Assembly: GCA_024644505.1 (NCBI GenBank)
Contig: JAHEHQ010000193.1
Location: 1 to 5,525, forward strand
Reading direction: 5' to 3'
DNA from: Gammaproteobacteria bacterium
Lineage (GTDB): Bacteria > Pseudomonadota > Gammaproteobacteria > Chromatiales > Chromatiaceae
Length of the DNA: 5,525 bases
Part shown: positions 1 to 5,525 of the stretch, in pieces
How positions within the stretch are numbered: the first letter of the stretch is position 1
How the letters are laid out: each line of letters starts with the position of its first letter
The notes under the pieces: generated by a model
The model's input: only the letters and a program-made list of their open reading frames with translations
What the model was told of the DNA's origin: nothing
The model's database searches: none
Made by a program: the position numbers and the translations under genes

Positions 1-581
1 CCGTCGCGCCGGGCGGTGCGGCGCCGGATCTTGGGGCCTCGGTCAGAGACAAATACAACCCCCTGGTCCGCTCCATCATGGAATTGGAAAAACCGGTAGT
101 CTGTGCGGTCAACGGTGTGGCAGCGGGGGCAGGCGCCAACATCGCGCTGGCCTGCGATATCGTATTGGCTGCCCGCTCTGCCAGCTTCATCCAGGGCTTT
201 TCGAAGATCGGCCTGGTGCCTGACAGCGGCGGCACCTGGACCCTCCCCCGCCTGGTGGGGCGTGCAAGGGCCATGGGCATGACCCTGTTGAGCGGCAGAA
301 TCACCGCCGAGCAGGCCGAGCACTGGGGCCTGATCTGGCAAATGGTGGAAGATGAGGACCTGATGGACCGGGCAACGGCCCTGGCGGCACACCTTTCCAC
401 CCAGCCGACCCTGGGCCTGGGATTGACCAAGAAGGCGATCAATGCCTCCGCCGTCAACGATCTGCGACAGCAGCTGGACCTGGAATCCGACTTCCAGCGC
501 AGAGCCGGACGCTCCGAGGATTATCGCGAGGGTGTTGCGGCGTTCATGGAAAAGCGCTCACCCCATTTCAAGGGGGCCTGA
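1..581 (+). CDS. paaG: PaaG, ring-1,2-epoxyphenylacetyl-CoA isomerase (5' end missing)
   Basis: Crotonase-superfamily isomerase of the cytoplasmic phenylacetate pathway. It converts ring-1,2-epoxyphenylacetyl-CoA to oxepin-CoA and later shifts a double bond in the linear C8 intermediate. The reading frame is open from base 3, 25 codons before the first ATG at 78, and that upstream part (APDLG, then a YNPLVR block) already matches remembered E. coli PaaG, so 78 is not the start. Roughly 70 N-terminal residues lie outside the window; about 192 are visible. Family landmarks are the oxyanion-hole segment AVNGVAAGAGA (about 105-140), the block GLVPDSGGTW whose Asp (codon 222-224) is the acid/base residue kept in PaaG, and GRARAMGM just after it. 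The C-terminus (LDLESDFQRRAGRSEDYREG) is characteristic of PaaG rather than of a generic enoyl-CoA hydratase. It is followed after 3 bases by paaH, so the two are very probably co-transcribed. Confidence 0.95.
   Translation, partial: VAPGGAAPDLGASVRDKYNPLVRSIMELEKPVVCAVNGVAAGAGANIALACDIVLAARSASFIQGFSKIGLVPDSGGTWTLPRLVGRARAMGMTLLSGRITAEQAEHWGLIWQMVEDEDLMDRATALAAHLSTQPTLGLGLTKKAINASAVNDLRQQLDLESDFQRRAGRSEDYREGVAAFMEKRSPHFKGA
571..576 (+). promoter_or_regulatory. Ribosome binding site for the paaH GTG start
   Basis: The purine-rich hexamer AGGGGG lies inside the last codons of paaG, 8 bases before GTG at 585. The spacing is good and no ATG occurs upstream of the Rossmann motif in the paaH frame, so this site decides the GTG start. 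The paaG stop (579-581) lies between the site and the start, an arrangement that fits translational coupling. Confidence 0.6.
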
Positions 582-584
582 CCG

Positions 585-2114
585 GTGAGGGCGTTATCTC
601 CGGCGGATACCGTGGCCATAGTGGGTGCCGGCACCATGGGTATAGGCGTTGCACAAGTGGCTGCGGCGGCCGGCCACAGGACCCTGCTGTTCGATACCAG
701 ACCGGGTGCCGCGAGAAAGTCGATCGAAGATATCCGTACAGGACTGGAGCGCAGGCTTTCCCGGGGAAAGATCACAGAGAGCGCACTCGAATCGCTGTTG
801 TCGAAACTGCAGCCCGTGGAACGGATCGGTGGGCTCGGGGGTGCCCGGCTGGTGTTCGAGGCAATCGTCGAGGACCTTGGCGTAAAGCAATCGCTGTTCA
901 GGGAGTTGGAGTCTCTCTGCGACGAAGATACCTTGCTGACGACCAACACCTCCTCCCTTTCGATTACCGCGATTGCCTCCGCCCTGTCCCGGCCTGCCAA
1001 CCTGGTGGGCATGCACTTTTTCAACCCCGCGCCGGTCATGAAACTGGTGGAAGTGGTATCGGGTGTCGAGACATCCAGAGGAGCGGCTCGGGCCGTCTAC
1101 GAGACAGCCGTCGCATGGAAAAAAAACCCTGTGCACGCCCGATCCACGCCGGGTTTCATCGTCAACCGTGTGGCCCGCCCCTTCTATGCCGAGGCCCTGA
1201 AACTGCTGGAAGAGGGGGCAGCCGACGCCCCGACGCTGGATGCCGTCATGCGGGACTGCGGCGGTTTTCGAATGGGTCCCTTCGAATTGATGGACCTGAT
1301 CGGCAACGACGTCAATTACGCGGTGACCTGTTCCGTGTTTTCCGCCTTCCACATGGATCCCCGTTTTCTCCCCTCCCTTATCCAGAAAGATCTGGTGGAC
1401 GGCGGTCTGCTGGGACGCAAGACCGGACGCGGATTCTACGATTACGGCCCTTCCGCGCAAAAGACCCGACCTTCCGACGCCGGGCGCGAAACCCCACCCA
1501 ACGCTATACGGGCAGAGGGTGAACTGGGGATAATGGAAGCCATTGTCCCCCTGTGGGAAGCCGCGGGTATCCATATAGACCGCGCGGCCGGAGAAGAGCC
1601 CGCTTTCGTTTCGGAGAACGCCAGGATCTGTCTTACCGACGGCAGGACCGCGACCCGTAGAGCAGCCGACAGCGGCAACCCGGACACCCTGTTGTTTGAC
1701 CTTGCCCTCGATTACCGGCAGGCGACCCGAATCGCGCTGTCACCGGCGGTCAATGCGTCCAACGACGCGCTGCAGGCGGCCATCGGCCTGTTTCAGGCAG
1801 CGGGGAAAGCGGTATCGGTGATCGCCGACACGCCCGGTATGTCGGTGATGCGCACCGTCTGCATGCTGGCCAACGAGGGGGCCGATGCGGTGCTGCATCG
1901 GGTATGTGACGCCCCCGCCGTGGACATCGCAATGCAACGGGGCGTGAACTACCCCCTGGGACCCCTGGCATGGGCCGACAGAATCGGACCTGAACGCGTT
2001 CTGAAGGTGCTGGAGAATCTGCAGCAGGCCTACGGGTCGGATCGTTATCGCCCCTCCCTGCTGTTGCGAAGGATTGTGGAAAGTGGTCAGCTCTTTCAGG
2101 TGCGTGCAGGCTAA
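585..2114 (+). CDS. paaH: PaaH, 3-hydroxyadipyl-CoA dehydrogenase
   Basis: NAD-dependent 3-hydroxyacyl-CoA dehydrogenase (509 residues) that oxidises (3S)-3-hydroxyadipyl-CoA to 3-oxoadipyl-CoA in the cytoplasm. The N-terminal Rossmann domain shows GAGTMG (G14, G16, G19). Catalytic residues fall at the spacing known for the family: S123 in NTSS, H144 in HFFNP, E156 in KLVEVV, N194 in FIVNR. A helical 3HCDH domain follows (about 185-287). A linker/decayed Rossmann-like region (about 290-410) contains the segment SDGRTATxRA-like (TDGRTATRRA), which I recall from Burkholderia/Azoarcus PaaH proteins. A second 3HCDH repeat (about 412-505) has GVNYPLGPLAWADRIG. It is about 30 residues longer than E. 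coli PaaH (475), with the extra length in the linker. The start is GTG at 585, 8 bases after AGGGGG and 3 bases after the paaG stop; the first ATG (codon 18) lies inside the NAD motif and cannot be the start. The identity is firm; the symbol paaC is used for the same gene in some species. Confidence 0.95.
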   Translation: MRALSPADTVAIVGAGTMGIGVAQVAAAAGHRTLLFDTRPGAARKSIEDIRTGLERRLSRGKITESALESLLSKLQPVERIGGLGGARLVFEAIVEDLGVKQSLFRELESLCDEDTLLTTNTSSLSITAIASALSRPANLVGMHFFNPAPVMKLVEVVSGVETSRGAARAVYETAVAWKKNPVHARSTPGFIVNRVARPFYAEALKLLEEGAADAPTLDAVMRDCGGFRMGPFELMDLIGNDVNYAVTCSVFSAFHMDPRFLPSLIQKDLVDGGLLGRKTGRGFYDYGPSAQKTRPSDAGRETPPNAIRAEGELGIMEAIVPLWEAAGIHIDRAAGEEPAFVSENARICLTDGRTATRRAADSGNPDTLLFDLALDYRQATRIALSPAVNASNDALQAAIGLFQAAGKAVSVIADTPGMSVMRTVCMLANEGADAVLHRVCDAPAVDIAMQRGVNYPLGPLAWADRIGPERVLKVLENLQQAYGSDRYRPSLLLRRIVESGQLFQVRAG

Positions 2115-2181
2115 AGAAGATGCTGGCAGGGCCTTGTAAAGTTCCCTTTCCCACCGGGAGAGAGTTGGCGTGAGGGAATAA

Positions 2182-2204
2182 TGTAGGGTCGAACTCATTC
2201 GACC
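2182..2204 (+). repeat. Left inner arm of the repeat element, hairpin
   Basis: The stem GGTCGAA (2187-2193) pairs with TTCGACC (2198-2204) around loop CTCA. Relative to the right inner arm, a C-G pair has become T-A on both sides of the stem, a compensatory change that keeps the fold. AACTCA (2192-2197) can alternatively pair with TGAGTT (2211-2216), so competing folds are possible. Confidence 0.7.
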
Positions 2205-2232
2205 GATGCTTGAGTTGATTCGACCGGCTGTT

Positions 2233-2255
2233 GGCCGAATGAATTCGGCCCTACA
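2233..2255 (-). repeat. Right inner arm of the repeat element, hairpin
   Basis: GGCCGAAT (2233-2240) and ATTCGGCC (2243-2250) form a perfect 8-bp palindromic stem, followed by CTACA. Read on the - strand this 23-base unit is identical to 5488-5510. Confidence 0.8.
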
Positions 2256-2281
2256 GGGGGGAAGAGCCCCCTCCCACCCTA

Positions 2282-2304
2282 ACCTTCTCCCTGAGGGAGA
2301 AGGT
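2282..2304. repeat. Perfect 10-bp hairpin closing the repeat element
   Basis: ACCTTCTCCC (2282-2291) pairs perfectly with GGGAGAAGGT (2295-2304) around loop TGA. It is part of the outer right arm. No T-tract follows (next bases are ATTTGC), so it is not a standard intrinsic terminator, though it could slow RNA polymerase or protect an mRNA 3' end. Confidence 0.7.
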
Positions 2305-2369
2305 ATTTGCGGAATTGCTGGACAGCCATTAGCTGAGAAATACAAACGAATCCGGATAACACAACAGTC

Positions 2370-3578
2370 ATGAAAGACGCCTACATCTTCGACGCCGTAC
2401 GCACCCCCATCGGCCGTTTCGGCGGCGCGCTGTCTTCGGTCCGCGCCGACGATCTGGGGGCAATACCGCTGCGGACACTGATGACCAGAAACCCCGGTGT
2501 GGACTGGGAGGCACTGGACGACGTGATCCTGGGCTGCGCCAACCAGGCGGGGGAGGACAACCGCAATGTTGCGCGCATGTCGTCACTGCTGGCCGGACTA
2601 CCCGCCAGTGTACCCGGCACGACGGTCAACCGGCTCTGCGCCTCCGGGATGGATGCCGTCATTATGGCCGCCAGGTCCATCAAGGCCGGTGAAACCGAAC
2701 TGGTGCTGGCAGGCGGCGTGGAGTCCATGTCGAGGGCGCCCTTTGTGATGCCCAAGGCCACGAGCGCCTTTTCACGCAAAGCTGAGATCTACGACACCAC
2801 CATCGGCTGGCGCTTTGTAAACAGGCTGTTGAAAGACCTGCATGGCATCGATTCCATGCCAGAGACCGCGGAAAACGTGGCGGCGCAGTTTGGCATATCG
2901 AGGGAAGACCAGGACGCCTTCGCCCTGCGCAGTCAGCAACGTACCGCCCTGGCAATGGCCGCCGGCCGCTTCGACGCAGAGATCACTCCGGTAAGCATCG
3001 CCCCCCGTTCGGGAAGTGAACCTCGGCAAGTCGACCGGGACGAACACCCGCGTCCCGAAACCACCCGGGAACAGCTGGCGGGCCTGAAAACACCTTTCCA
3101 CGAAAACGGCACCGTGACCGCCGGCAATGCCTCGGGTGTCAACGACGGCGCCTGCGCCCTGCTGCTGGGTTCGCTGGAAGCCGGGAAGCGCCACGGCCTG
3201 ACCCCTGTGGCCAGGCTCGTTGCGGGCGCCGCTGCCGGCGTCGAGCCCCGGATCATGGGCATCGGCCCCGTCCCCGCTACCAGGAAACTGCTGCAGATGA
3301 CCGGGCTGACCCTCGGGGAGATGGATCTCATAGAAATCAACGAGGCCTTTGCCGCCCAGGCATTGGCAGTTCTCAGGGAACTGGGTCTTCCCGACGACGC
3401 GCCCCGGGTCAATCCCAATGGGGGCGCCATTGCCCTGGGACACCCCCTGGGTATGAGCGGTGCACGGCTCGTCACCACCGCCATGTATCAACTGAAACGC
3501 TCCGGCGGGCGTTACGCGCTCTGCACCCTGTGCGTGGGTGTGGGACAGGGGGTCGCCCTGATCATCGAAAACGCTTGA
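2370..3578 (+). CDS. paaJ: PaaJ, 3-oxoadipyl-CoA / 3-oxo-5,6-dehydrosuberyl-CoA thiolase
   Basis: Thiolase (402 residues) that uses CoA to cleave 3-oxo-5,6-dehydrosuberyl-CoA, and later 3-oxoadipyl-CoA, giving acetyl-CoA and, in the last step, succinyl-CoA. The nucleophile is C90 in NRLCASGMD. The C-terminal half has NEAFAAQ (324-330), GGAIALGHPLGMSG (351-364) with H358, and CTLCVGVGQG with the acid/base C388. Length and near-identical stretches to remembered E. coli PaaJ (401 residues), including SSVRADDL, GCANQAGEDNRNVARM, SAFSRKAE and DTTIGWRFVN, separate the PaaJ/PcaF group from general acetyl-CoA acetyltransferases. PcaF of the beta-ketoadipate pathway is very similar, and context favours PaaJ. 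The start ATG 2370 gives the standard MKDAYIFDAVRTPIGR opening. It has only a weak ribosome site (GGA at 2354-2356). It probably follows paaH on one transcript, across the repeat element. Confidence 0.94.
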   Translation: MKDAYIFDAVRTPIGRFGGALSSVRADDLGAIPLRTLMTRNPGVDWEALDDVILGCANQAGEDNRNVARMSSLLAGLPASVPGTTVNRLCASGMDAVIMAARSIKAGETELVLAGGVESMSRAPFVMPKATSAFSRKAEIYDTTIGWRFVNRLLKDLHGIDSMPETAENVAAQFGISREDQDAFALRSQQRTALAMAAGRFDAEITPVSIAPRSGSEPRQVDRDEHPRPETTREQLAGLKTPFHENGTVTAGNASGVNDGACALLLGSLEAGKRHGLTPVARLVAGAAAGVEPRIMGIGPVPATRKLLQMTGLTLGEMDLIEINEAFAAQALAVLRELGLPDDAPRVNPNGGAIALGHPLGMSGARLVTTAMYQLKRSGGRYALCTLCVGVGQGVALIIENA

Positions 3579-3631
3579 GGCAGCCTTGTTCGGGAATCCA
3601 GCTCCCGGAAATTACCGGTCGGCGTCAAATT

Positions 3632-3676
3632 AAAGATACACCGGACCTGACACCCCGGGGGCTTTGCTGTATCTTT
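3632..3676. repeat. Perfect 9-bp inverted repeat, possible terminator or operator
   Basis: AAAGATACA (3632-3640) is the exact reverse complement of TGTATCTTT (3668-3676). The 27-base loop contains the palindrome CCCCGGGG (3653-3660), which can fold on its own. The outer arms are AT-rich, unlike a usual GC-rich terminator stem, but the second arm ends in CTTT. It could terminate the paaJ transcript, or serve as a regulator site or leader structure for the malic enzyme gene. The inverted repeat is certain; its role is open. Confidence 0.45.
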
Positions 3677-3704
3677 CCGTAACTTTTCAAGACAACCCGG
3701 ACCC

Positions 3705-3710
3705 GGAGGG
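3705..3710 (+). promoter_or_regulatory. Possible ribosome binding site of the malic enzyme gene, distant
   Basis: GGAGGG is a strong Shine-Dalgarno match but lies 17 bases before ATG 3728, longer than the usual 5-10. No start codon closer to it exists in frame: an in-frame stop sits at 3680-3682 and the first start after it is ATG 3728. Either translation tolerates the spacing or initiation is weak. Confidence 0.35.
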
Positions 3711-3727
3711 CTTTTCAGCCAAACGCC

Positions 3728-5464
3728 ATGCCGCCTATCAGCCCGTATTTCGATATCAAAGAGGAATCCCCCGGACGCGAGTATATGGAGGTTTTCCTGG
3801 AAGGGATCGCGCTCATTCGCCTGGTCCTGACCAACAAAGGCACCGCGTTTACCCACGAAGAGCGCATCTCGCTTGGGCTGGACGGGCTGCTTCCCCCGCA
3901 GATAAACACCCTGGAACAGCAGGTGGAGCGTGTGTATCAAGGCTATCAGCGGGAACCCAGCCCCCTGGCCAAGTATCAGTACCTGCGCTCCCTGCAGGAG
4001 CGGGCAGAGATCGTTTTCTATGCCCTGCTGGTCAAGCACCTGGAGGAGATGCTGCCTATTGTCTACACACCCACCGTTGGCGAGGCGGTAAAGGAGTACA
4101 GCAGCCGCTACCAGAATCCCCGGGGCCTCTCTTTCTCGGTCATCAACATCGACCGGGCGGACCAGGTGGTTTCCAACTACCCCTGGAACGATGTGAGGAT
4201 GATTGTCGCGACGGATTCGTCGGCGATCCTGGGTCTGGGCGATCAGGGCTACGGCGGCCTGGCAATCGCCATCGGCAAGCTGGCCATCTATACCGCCGGC
4301 GGCGGTGTCAGCCCTTTTCATACCATGCCGGTCAAGCTCGACGTGGGGACCAACCGGCTCGATCTGATCAACGACCCCTATTACCTCGGGGTCCGGCAAC
4401 GGCGTCTGCGCGGCAAACAATACCTGGATTTCCTCGATAAATTTGTCGCCTCCACCAAGAAGCGCTGGCCGAAGGCCATTATTCAGTGGGAAGACCTGGC
4501 CAAGGACGTCGCCTTCACCGTGCTGGACCGCTATCGTCATGAGATCCCCTGCTTCAACGACGACATCCAGGGTACCGGCGCGGTCGCGCTTGCCGGGGTG
4601 CTGTCTGCCTGCCGCATGAACAACGAATCCATGACAGAGCAGCGCATCGTGGTATTCGGGGCCGGGGCAGGCGGTATCGGCGTTGCATCGGCCATCGTCG
4701 AAGGACTGAAAAGAGAAGGGCTGGATGAGGAAGAGGCCCATTCACGGGTGTACGTCCTCGATTCCAAGGGGTTGCTTCTGGACGACCGGGGAATGGACAG
4801 CTACAAGCAGGCCTTCGCGCACACCCGGGACAGCATCAAGGACTGGCGCTTCGAAGGACAGGCTCCCAATCTGCTGGAAGTCATCGAGAACACCTCGGCG
4901 ACAGTGCTGCTGGGACTCAGCGGTCAGACCGGCACGTTCAACCAGCCGGTGGTGACCGCCATGTCGAGAAACACCGCCAACCCCATCATCTTTCCGTTGT
5001 CGAACCCCACATCGGCTTCCGAGGCCCTGCCGGAGGATGTGCTGGAATGGTCCGAGGGCCGTGCCATCGTGGCCACCGGCAGTCCCTTCGACGACGTGGT
5101 CTACGAAGACAACACCTACCCCATCGGGCAGGGCAACAACGCCTTCATTTTCCCAGGGCTTGGACTGGCCGCCATCCTTTGCGAAGCCAGCGAGATCACC
5201 GACAGCATGGTGTTGGAGTCCGCCTACGCCCTTGCGGAGTATACGGCTGCCCAGCACCTGGCCTCGGGGCTCATCTATCCGCCCGTCGATGAACTGCAGG
5301 AGGTCAGCATACGGGTGGCCTCGCGGGTGATTCACTGCGCATTGAAGGAAGGCGTCGCCGGAAGAACCGATCTGTCGGAGATGGACTGCGATACCTTCGT
5401 CAGGTCACGCTTCTGGCACCCCCACTACATTCCCTTCGTCAAGGGGACGCCGCATTCGGAATAG
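3728..5464 (+). CDS. maeA: Malic enzyme, SfcA/MaeA family, NADP-type cofactor residues
   Basis: Oxidative decarboxylation of malate to pyruvate and CO2 (578 residues, cytoplasmic). N-terminal malic domain: NKGTAF (36-41), YTPTVG with the general acid Y113, GKLAIYTA with K184, metal ligands E255 and D256 (QWEDL) and D279 (FNDDIQGT). NAD(P)-binding domain: GAGAGG (G311, G313, G316), then VLDSKG with D345, and later SNPTS and GNNAFIFPG. Length matches E. coli SfcA (565); it lacks the phosphotransacetylase-like tail of MaeB. D-S-K at 345-347 and K360 match residues that I recall marking NADP preference in animal and plant enzymes, so the true cofactor may be NADP and maeA is only the family symbol. 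The malate-binding Arg of the usual GERILGLGD motif is Ala here (SSAILGLGD, A166), as in actinobacterial and malolactic-type relatives. ATG 3728 is the first start after an in-frame stop (3680-3682); M20 (3785) is a less likely alternative. It lies 149 bases after paaJ, perhaps serving the C4 output of that pathway. Confidence 0.9.
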   Translation: MPPISPYFDIKEESPGREYMEVFLEGIALIRLVLTNKGTAFTHEERISLGLDGLLPPQINTLEQQVERVYQGYQREPSPLAKYQYLRSLQERAEIVFYALLVKHLEEMLPIVYTPTVGEAVKEYSSRYQNPRGLSFSVINIDRADQVVSNYPWNDVRMIVATDSSAILGLGDQGYGGLAIAIGKLAIYTAGGGVSPFHTMPVKLDVGTNRLDLINDPYYLGVRQRRLRGKQYLDFLDKFVASTKKRWPKAIIQWEDLAKDVAFTVLDRYRHEIPCFNDDIQGTGAVALAGVLSACRMNNESMTEQRIVVFGAGAGGIGVASAIVEGLKREGLDEEEAHSRVYVLDSKGLLLDDRGMDSYKQAFAHTRDSIKDWRFEGQAPNLLEVIENTSATVLLGLSGQTGTFNQPVVTAMSRNTANPIIFPLSNPTSASEALPEDVLEWSEGRAIVATGSPFDDVVYEDNTYPIGQGNNAFIFPGLGLAAILCEASEITDSMVLESAYALAEYTAAQHLASGLIYPPVDELQEVSIRVASRVIHCALKEGVAGRTDLSEMDCDTFVRSRFWHPHYIPFVKGTPHSE

Positions 5465-5487
5465 CCCGCATATTTCACTCATCCCCT

Positions 5488-5525
5488 TGTAGGGCCGAAT
5501 TCATTCGGCCAATGGCGGGTTGCCC
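5488..5525 (+). repeat. Second copy of the inner repeat, cut by the window end
   Basis: Bases 5488-5510 are the exact reverse complement of 2233-2255, with core GGCCGAATTCATTCGGCC forming an 8-bp hairpin. Similarity to the element at 2142-2304 continues weakly in the following bases (AATGGCGGGT against AACAGCCGGT on the opposite strand) and also just before it (CCCC then TGTAGGG). It starts 23 bases after the malic enzyme stop and might form the 3' end of that transcript. The rest of the element is outside the window. Confidence 0.75.

Larger units (their letters stand above)
2142..2304. repeat. Nested inverted-repeat element (REP/MITE-like)
   Basis: The element has two nested layers. Outer arms 2142-2177 and 2269-2304 are imperfect inverted copies of each other; each holds a CT-rich hairpin (TCCC-ACC-GGGA on the left, a perfect 10-bp stem on the right) flanked by a GTTxGxGTGxGGG-type tail. 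Inner arms 2182-2204 and 2233-2255 are 23-base inverted copies differing at three positions, and each arm is itself a hairpin. The reverse complement of the right inner arm recurs exactly at 5488-5510, which shows a dispersed family. The layout is typical of non-autonomous intergenic repeats of proteobacteria. It may act on the paaH-paaJ transcript by folding. No transposase or target-site duplication is evident. Confidence 0.8.
2115..2369. other. Non-coding gap between paaH and paaJ
   Basis: These 255 bases carry no credible gene. A nested inverted-repeat element occupies 2142-2304. The remaining 65 bases before paaJ (2305-2369) are AT-richer and show no convincing promoter or strong ribosome binding site. 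In E. coli the thioesterase gene paaI lies at this place; here it is absent. Confidence 0.75.
3579..3727. other. Spacer between paaJ and the malic enzyme gene
   Basis: These 149 bases hold no gene. They contain a short hairpin close to the paaJ stop (CGGGA 3591-3595 with TCCCG 3603-3607), the 9-bp inverted repeat at 3632-3676 and a GGAGGG at 3705-3710. I could not assign a convincing -35/-10 pair by eye. The spacing and structure suggest that the paa transcript may end here and that the malic enzyme gene has its own control. Confidence 0.5.

Noticed and set aside
1119..1127. A8 tract in paaH forming A AAA AAC in frame, a possible -1 frameshift site leading to a 135-codon frame
   Set aside because: The zero frame continues through conserved catalytic and dimerisation regions, the -1 frame encodes a low-complexity Arg/Pro/Gly peptide, and I see no convincing stimulatory structure. 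It remains a spot where sequencing or polymerase slippage errors could arise.
594..1574. Open frame of 326 codons on the - strand inside paaH
   Set aside because: It is rich in Gly, Arg, His and Gln without motifs, a typical antisense shadow of a GC-rich gene; paaH is well supported on the other strand.
2282..2310. Intrinsic terminator after paaH
   Set aside because: The 10-bp hairpin is perfect but no T-run follows, and the same hairpin type belongs to the repeat element, so I list it as a repeat.
1740..2345. Open frame of 201 codons on the - strand across the end of paaH and the repeat element
   Set aside because: Its N-terminal part is a translation of the repeats (peptides such as SLTPTLSRWERE and CRAEFIRPTAGRINS are familiar spurious products of such elements) and the rest is antisense to paaH.
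2115..2369. CRISPR array or tandem repeats
   Set aside because: The repeats are inverted and nested, with only two copies of each arm and no regular spacers.
2772..3491. Open frame of 239 codons on the - strand inside paaJ
   Set aside because: Antisense shadow with no domain or motif; paaJ has its active-site residues intact over the same span.
3664..4440. Open frame of 258 codons on the + strand overlapping the malic enzyme start
   Set aside because: Its composition (Arg, Pro, Gly) is that of an out-of-frame reading, and it overlaps the conserved malic domain in another frame.
3512..4741. Open frame of 409 codons on the - strand opposite paaJ end and the malic enzyme gene
   Set aside because: It lies opposite a gene with full catalytic motifs, has no recognisable domain, and long antisense frames are expected in GC-rich coding DNA.

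Overview
The window reads as part of a proteobacterial chromosome, most likely gammaproteobacterial and possibly betaproteobacterial. It is GC-rich, with closely packed genes all on the + strand. It carries the later, CoA-thioester steps of aerobic phenylacetate catabolism, followed by a malic enzyme gene. Every gene call rests on motifs and on resemblance to remembered E. coli and other family sequences; no search was run.

Layout: (1) 1-581 is the 3' part of paaG, the ring-epoxide isomerase, cut by the window edge. (2) 585-2114 is paaH, the 3-hydroxyadipyl-CoA dehydrogenase, starting with GTG three bases after the paaG stop. (3) 2115-2369 is a 255-base non-coding gap filled by a nested inverted-repeat element (2142-2304) of the dispersed intergenic REP/MITE-like kind. 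(4) 2370-3578 is paaJ, the thiolase. (5) 3579-3727 is a 149-base spacer with a perfect 9-bp inverted repeat. (6) 3728-5464 is a 578-residue malic enzyme of the SfcA/MaeA family. (7) 5465-5525 holds a second copy of the inner repeat, running off the window.

How the genes work together: PaaG rearranges ring-1,2-epoxyphenylacetyl-CoA to oxepin-CoA and acts again on later double-bond isomers. PaaH oxidises 3-hydroxyadipyl-CoA to 3-oxoadipyl-CoA. PaaJ cleaves 3-oxoadipyl-CoA to succinyl-CoA and acetyl-CoA, and cleaves the earlier C8 intermediate 3-oxo-5,6-dehydrosuberyl-CoA. Succinyl-CoA enters the TCA cycle and becomes malate. A malic enzyme can convert that malate to pyruvate with a reduced cofactor, a plausible outlet for the C4 product. 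Residues in the cofactor pocket look NADP-type, and NADPH is what the upstream PaaABCE epoxidase consumes; this link is inferred.

The genes are ordinary members of known families, and I see no undescribed multi-gene system. The points most worth a second look are the repeat element with paired, compensatory base changes, the unusual active-site and cofactor residues of the malic enzyme, the absence of paaI between paaH and paaJ, and the inverted repeat ahead of the malic enzyme gene.
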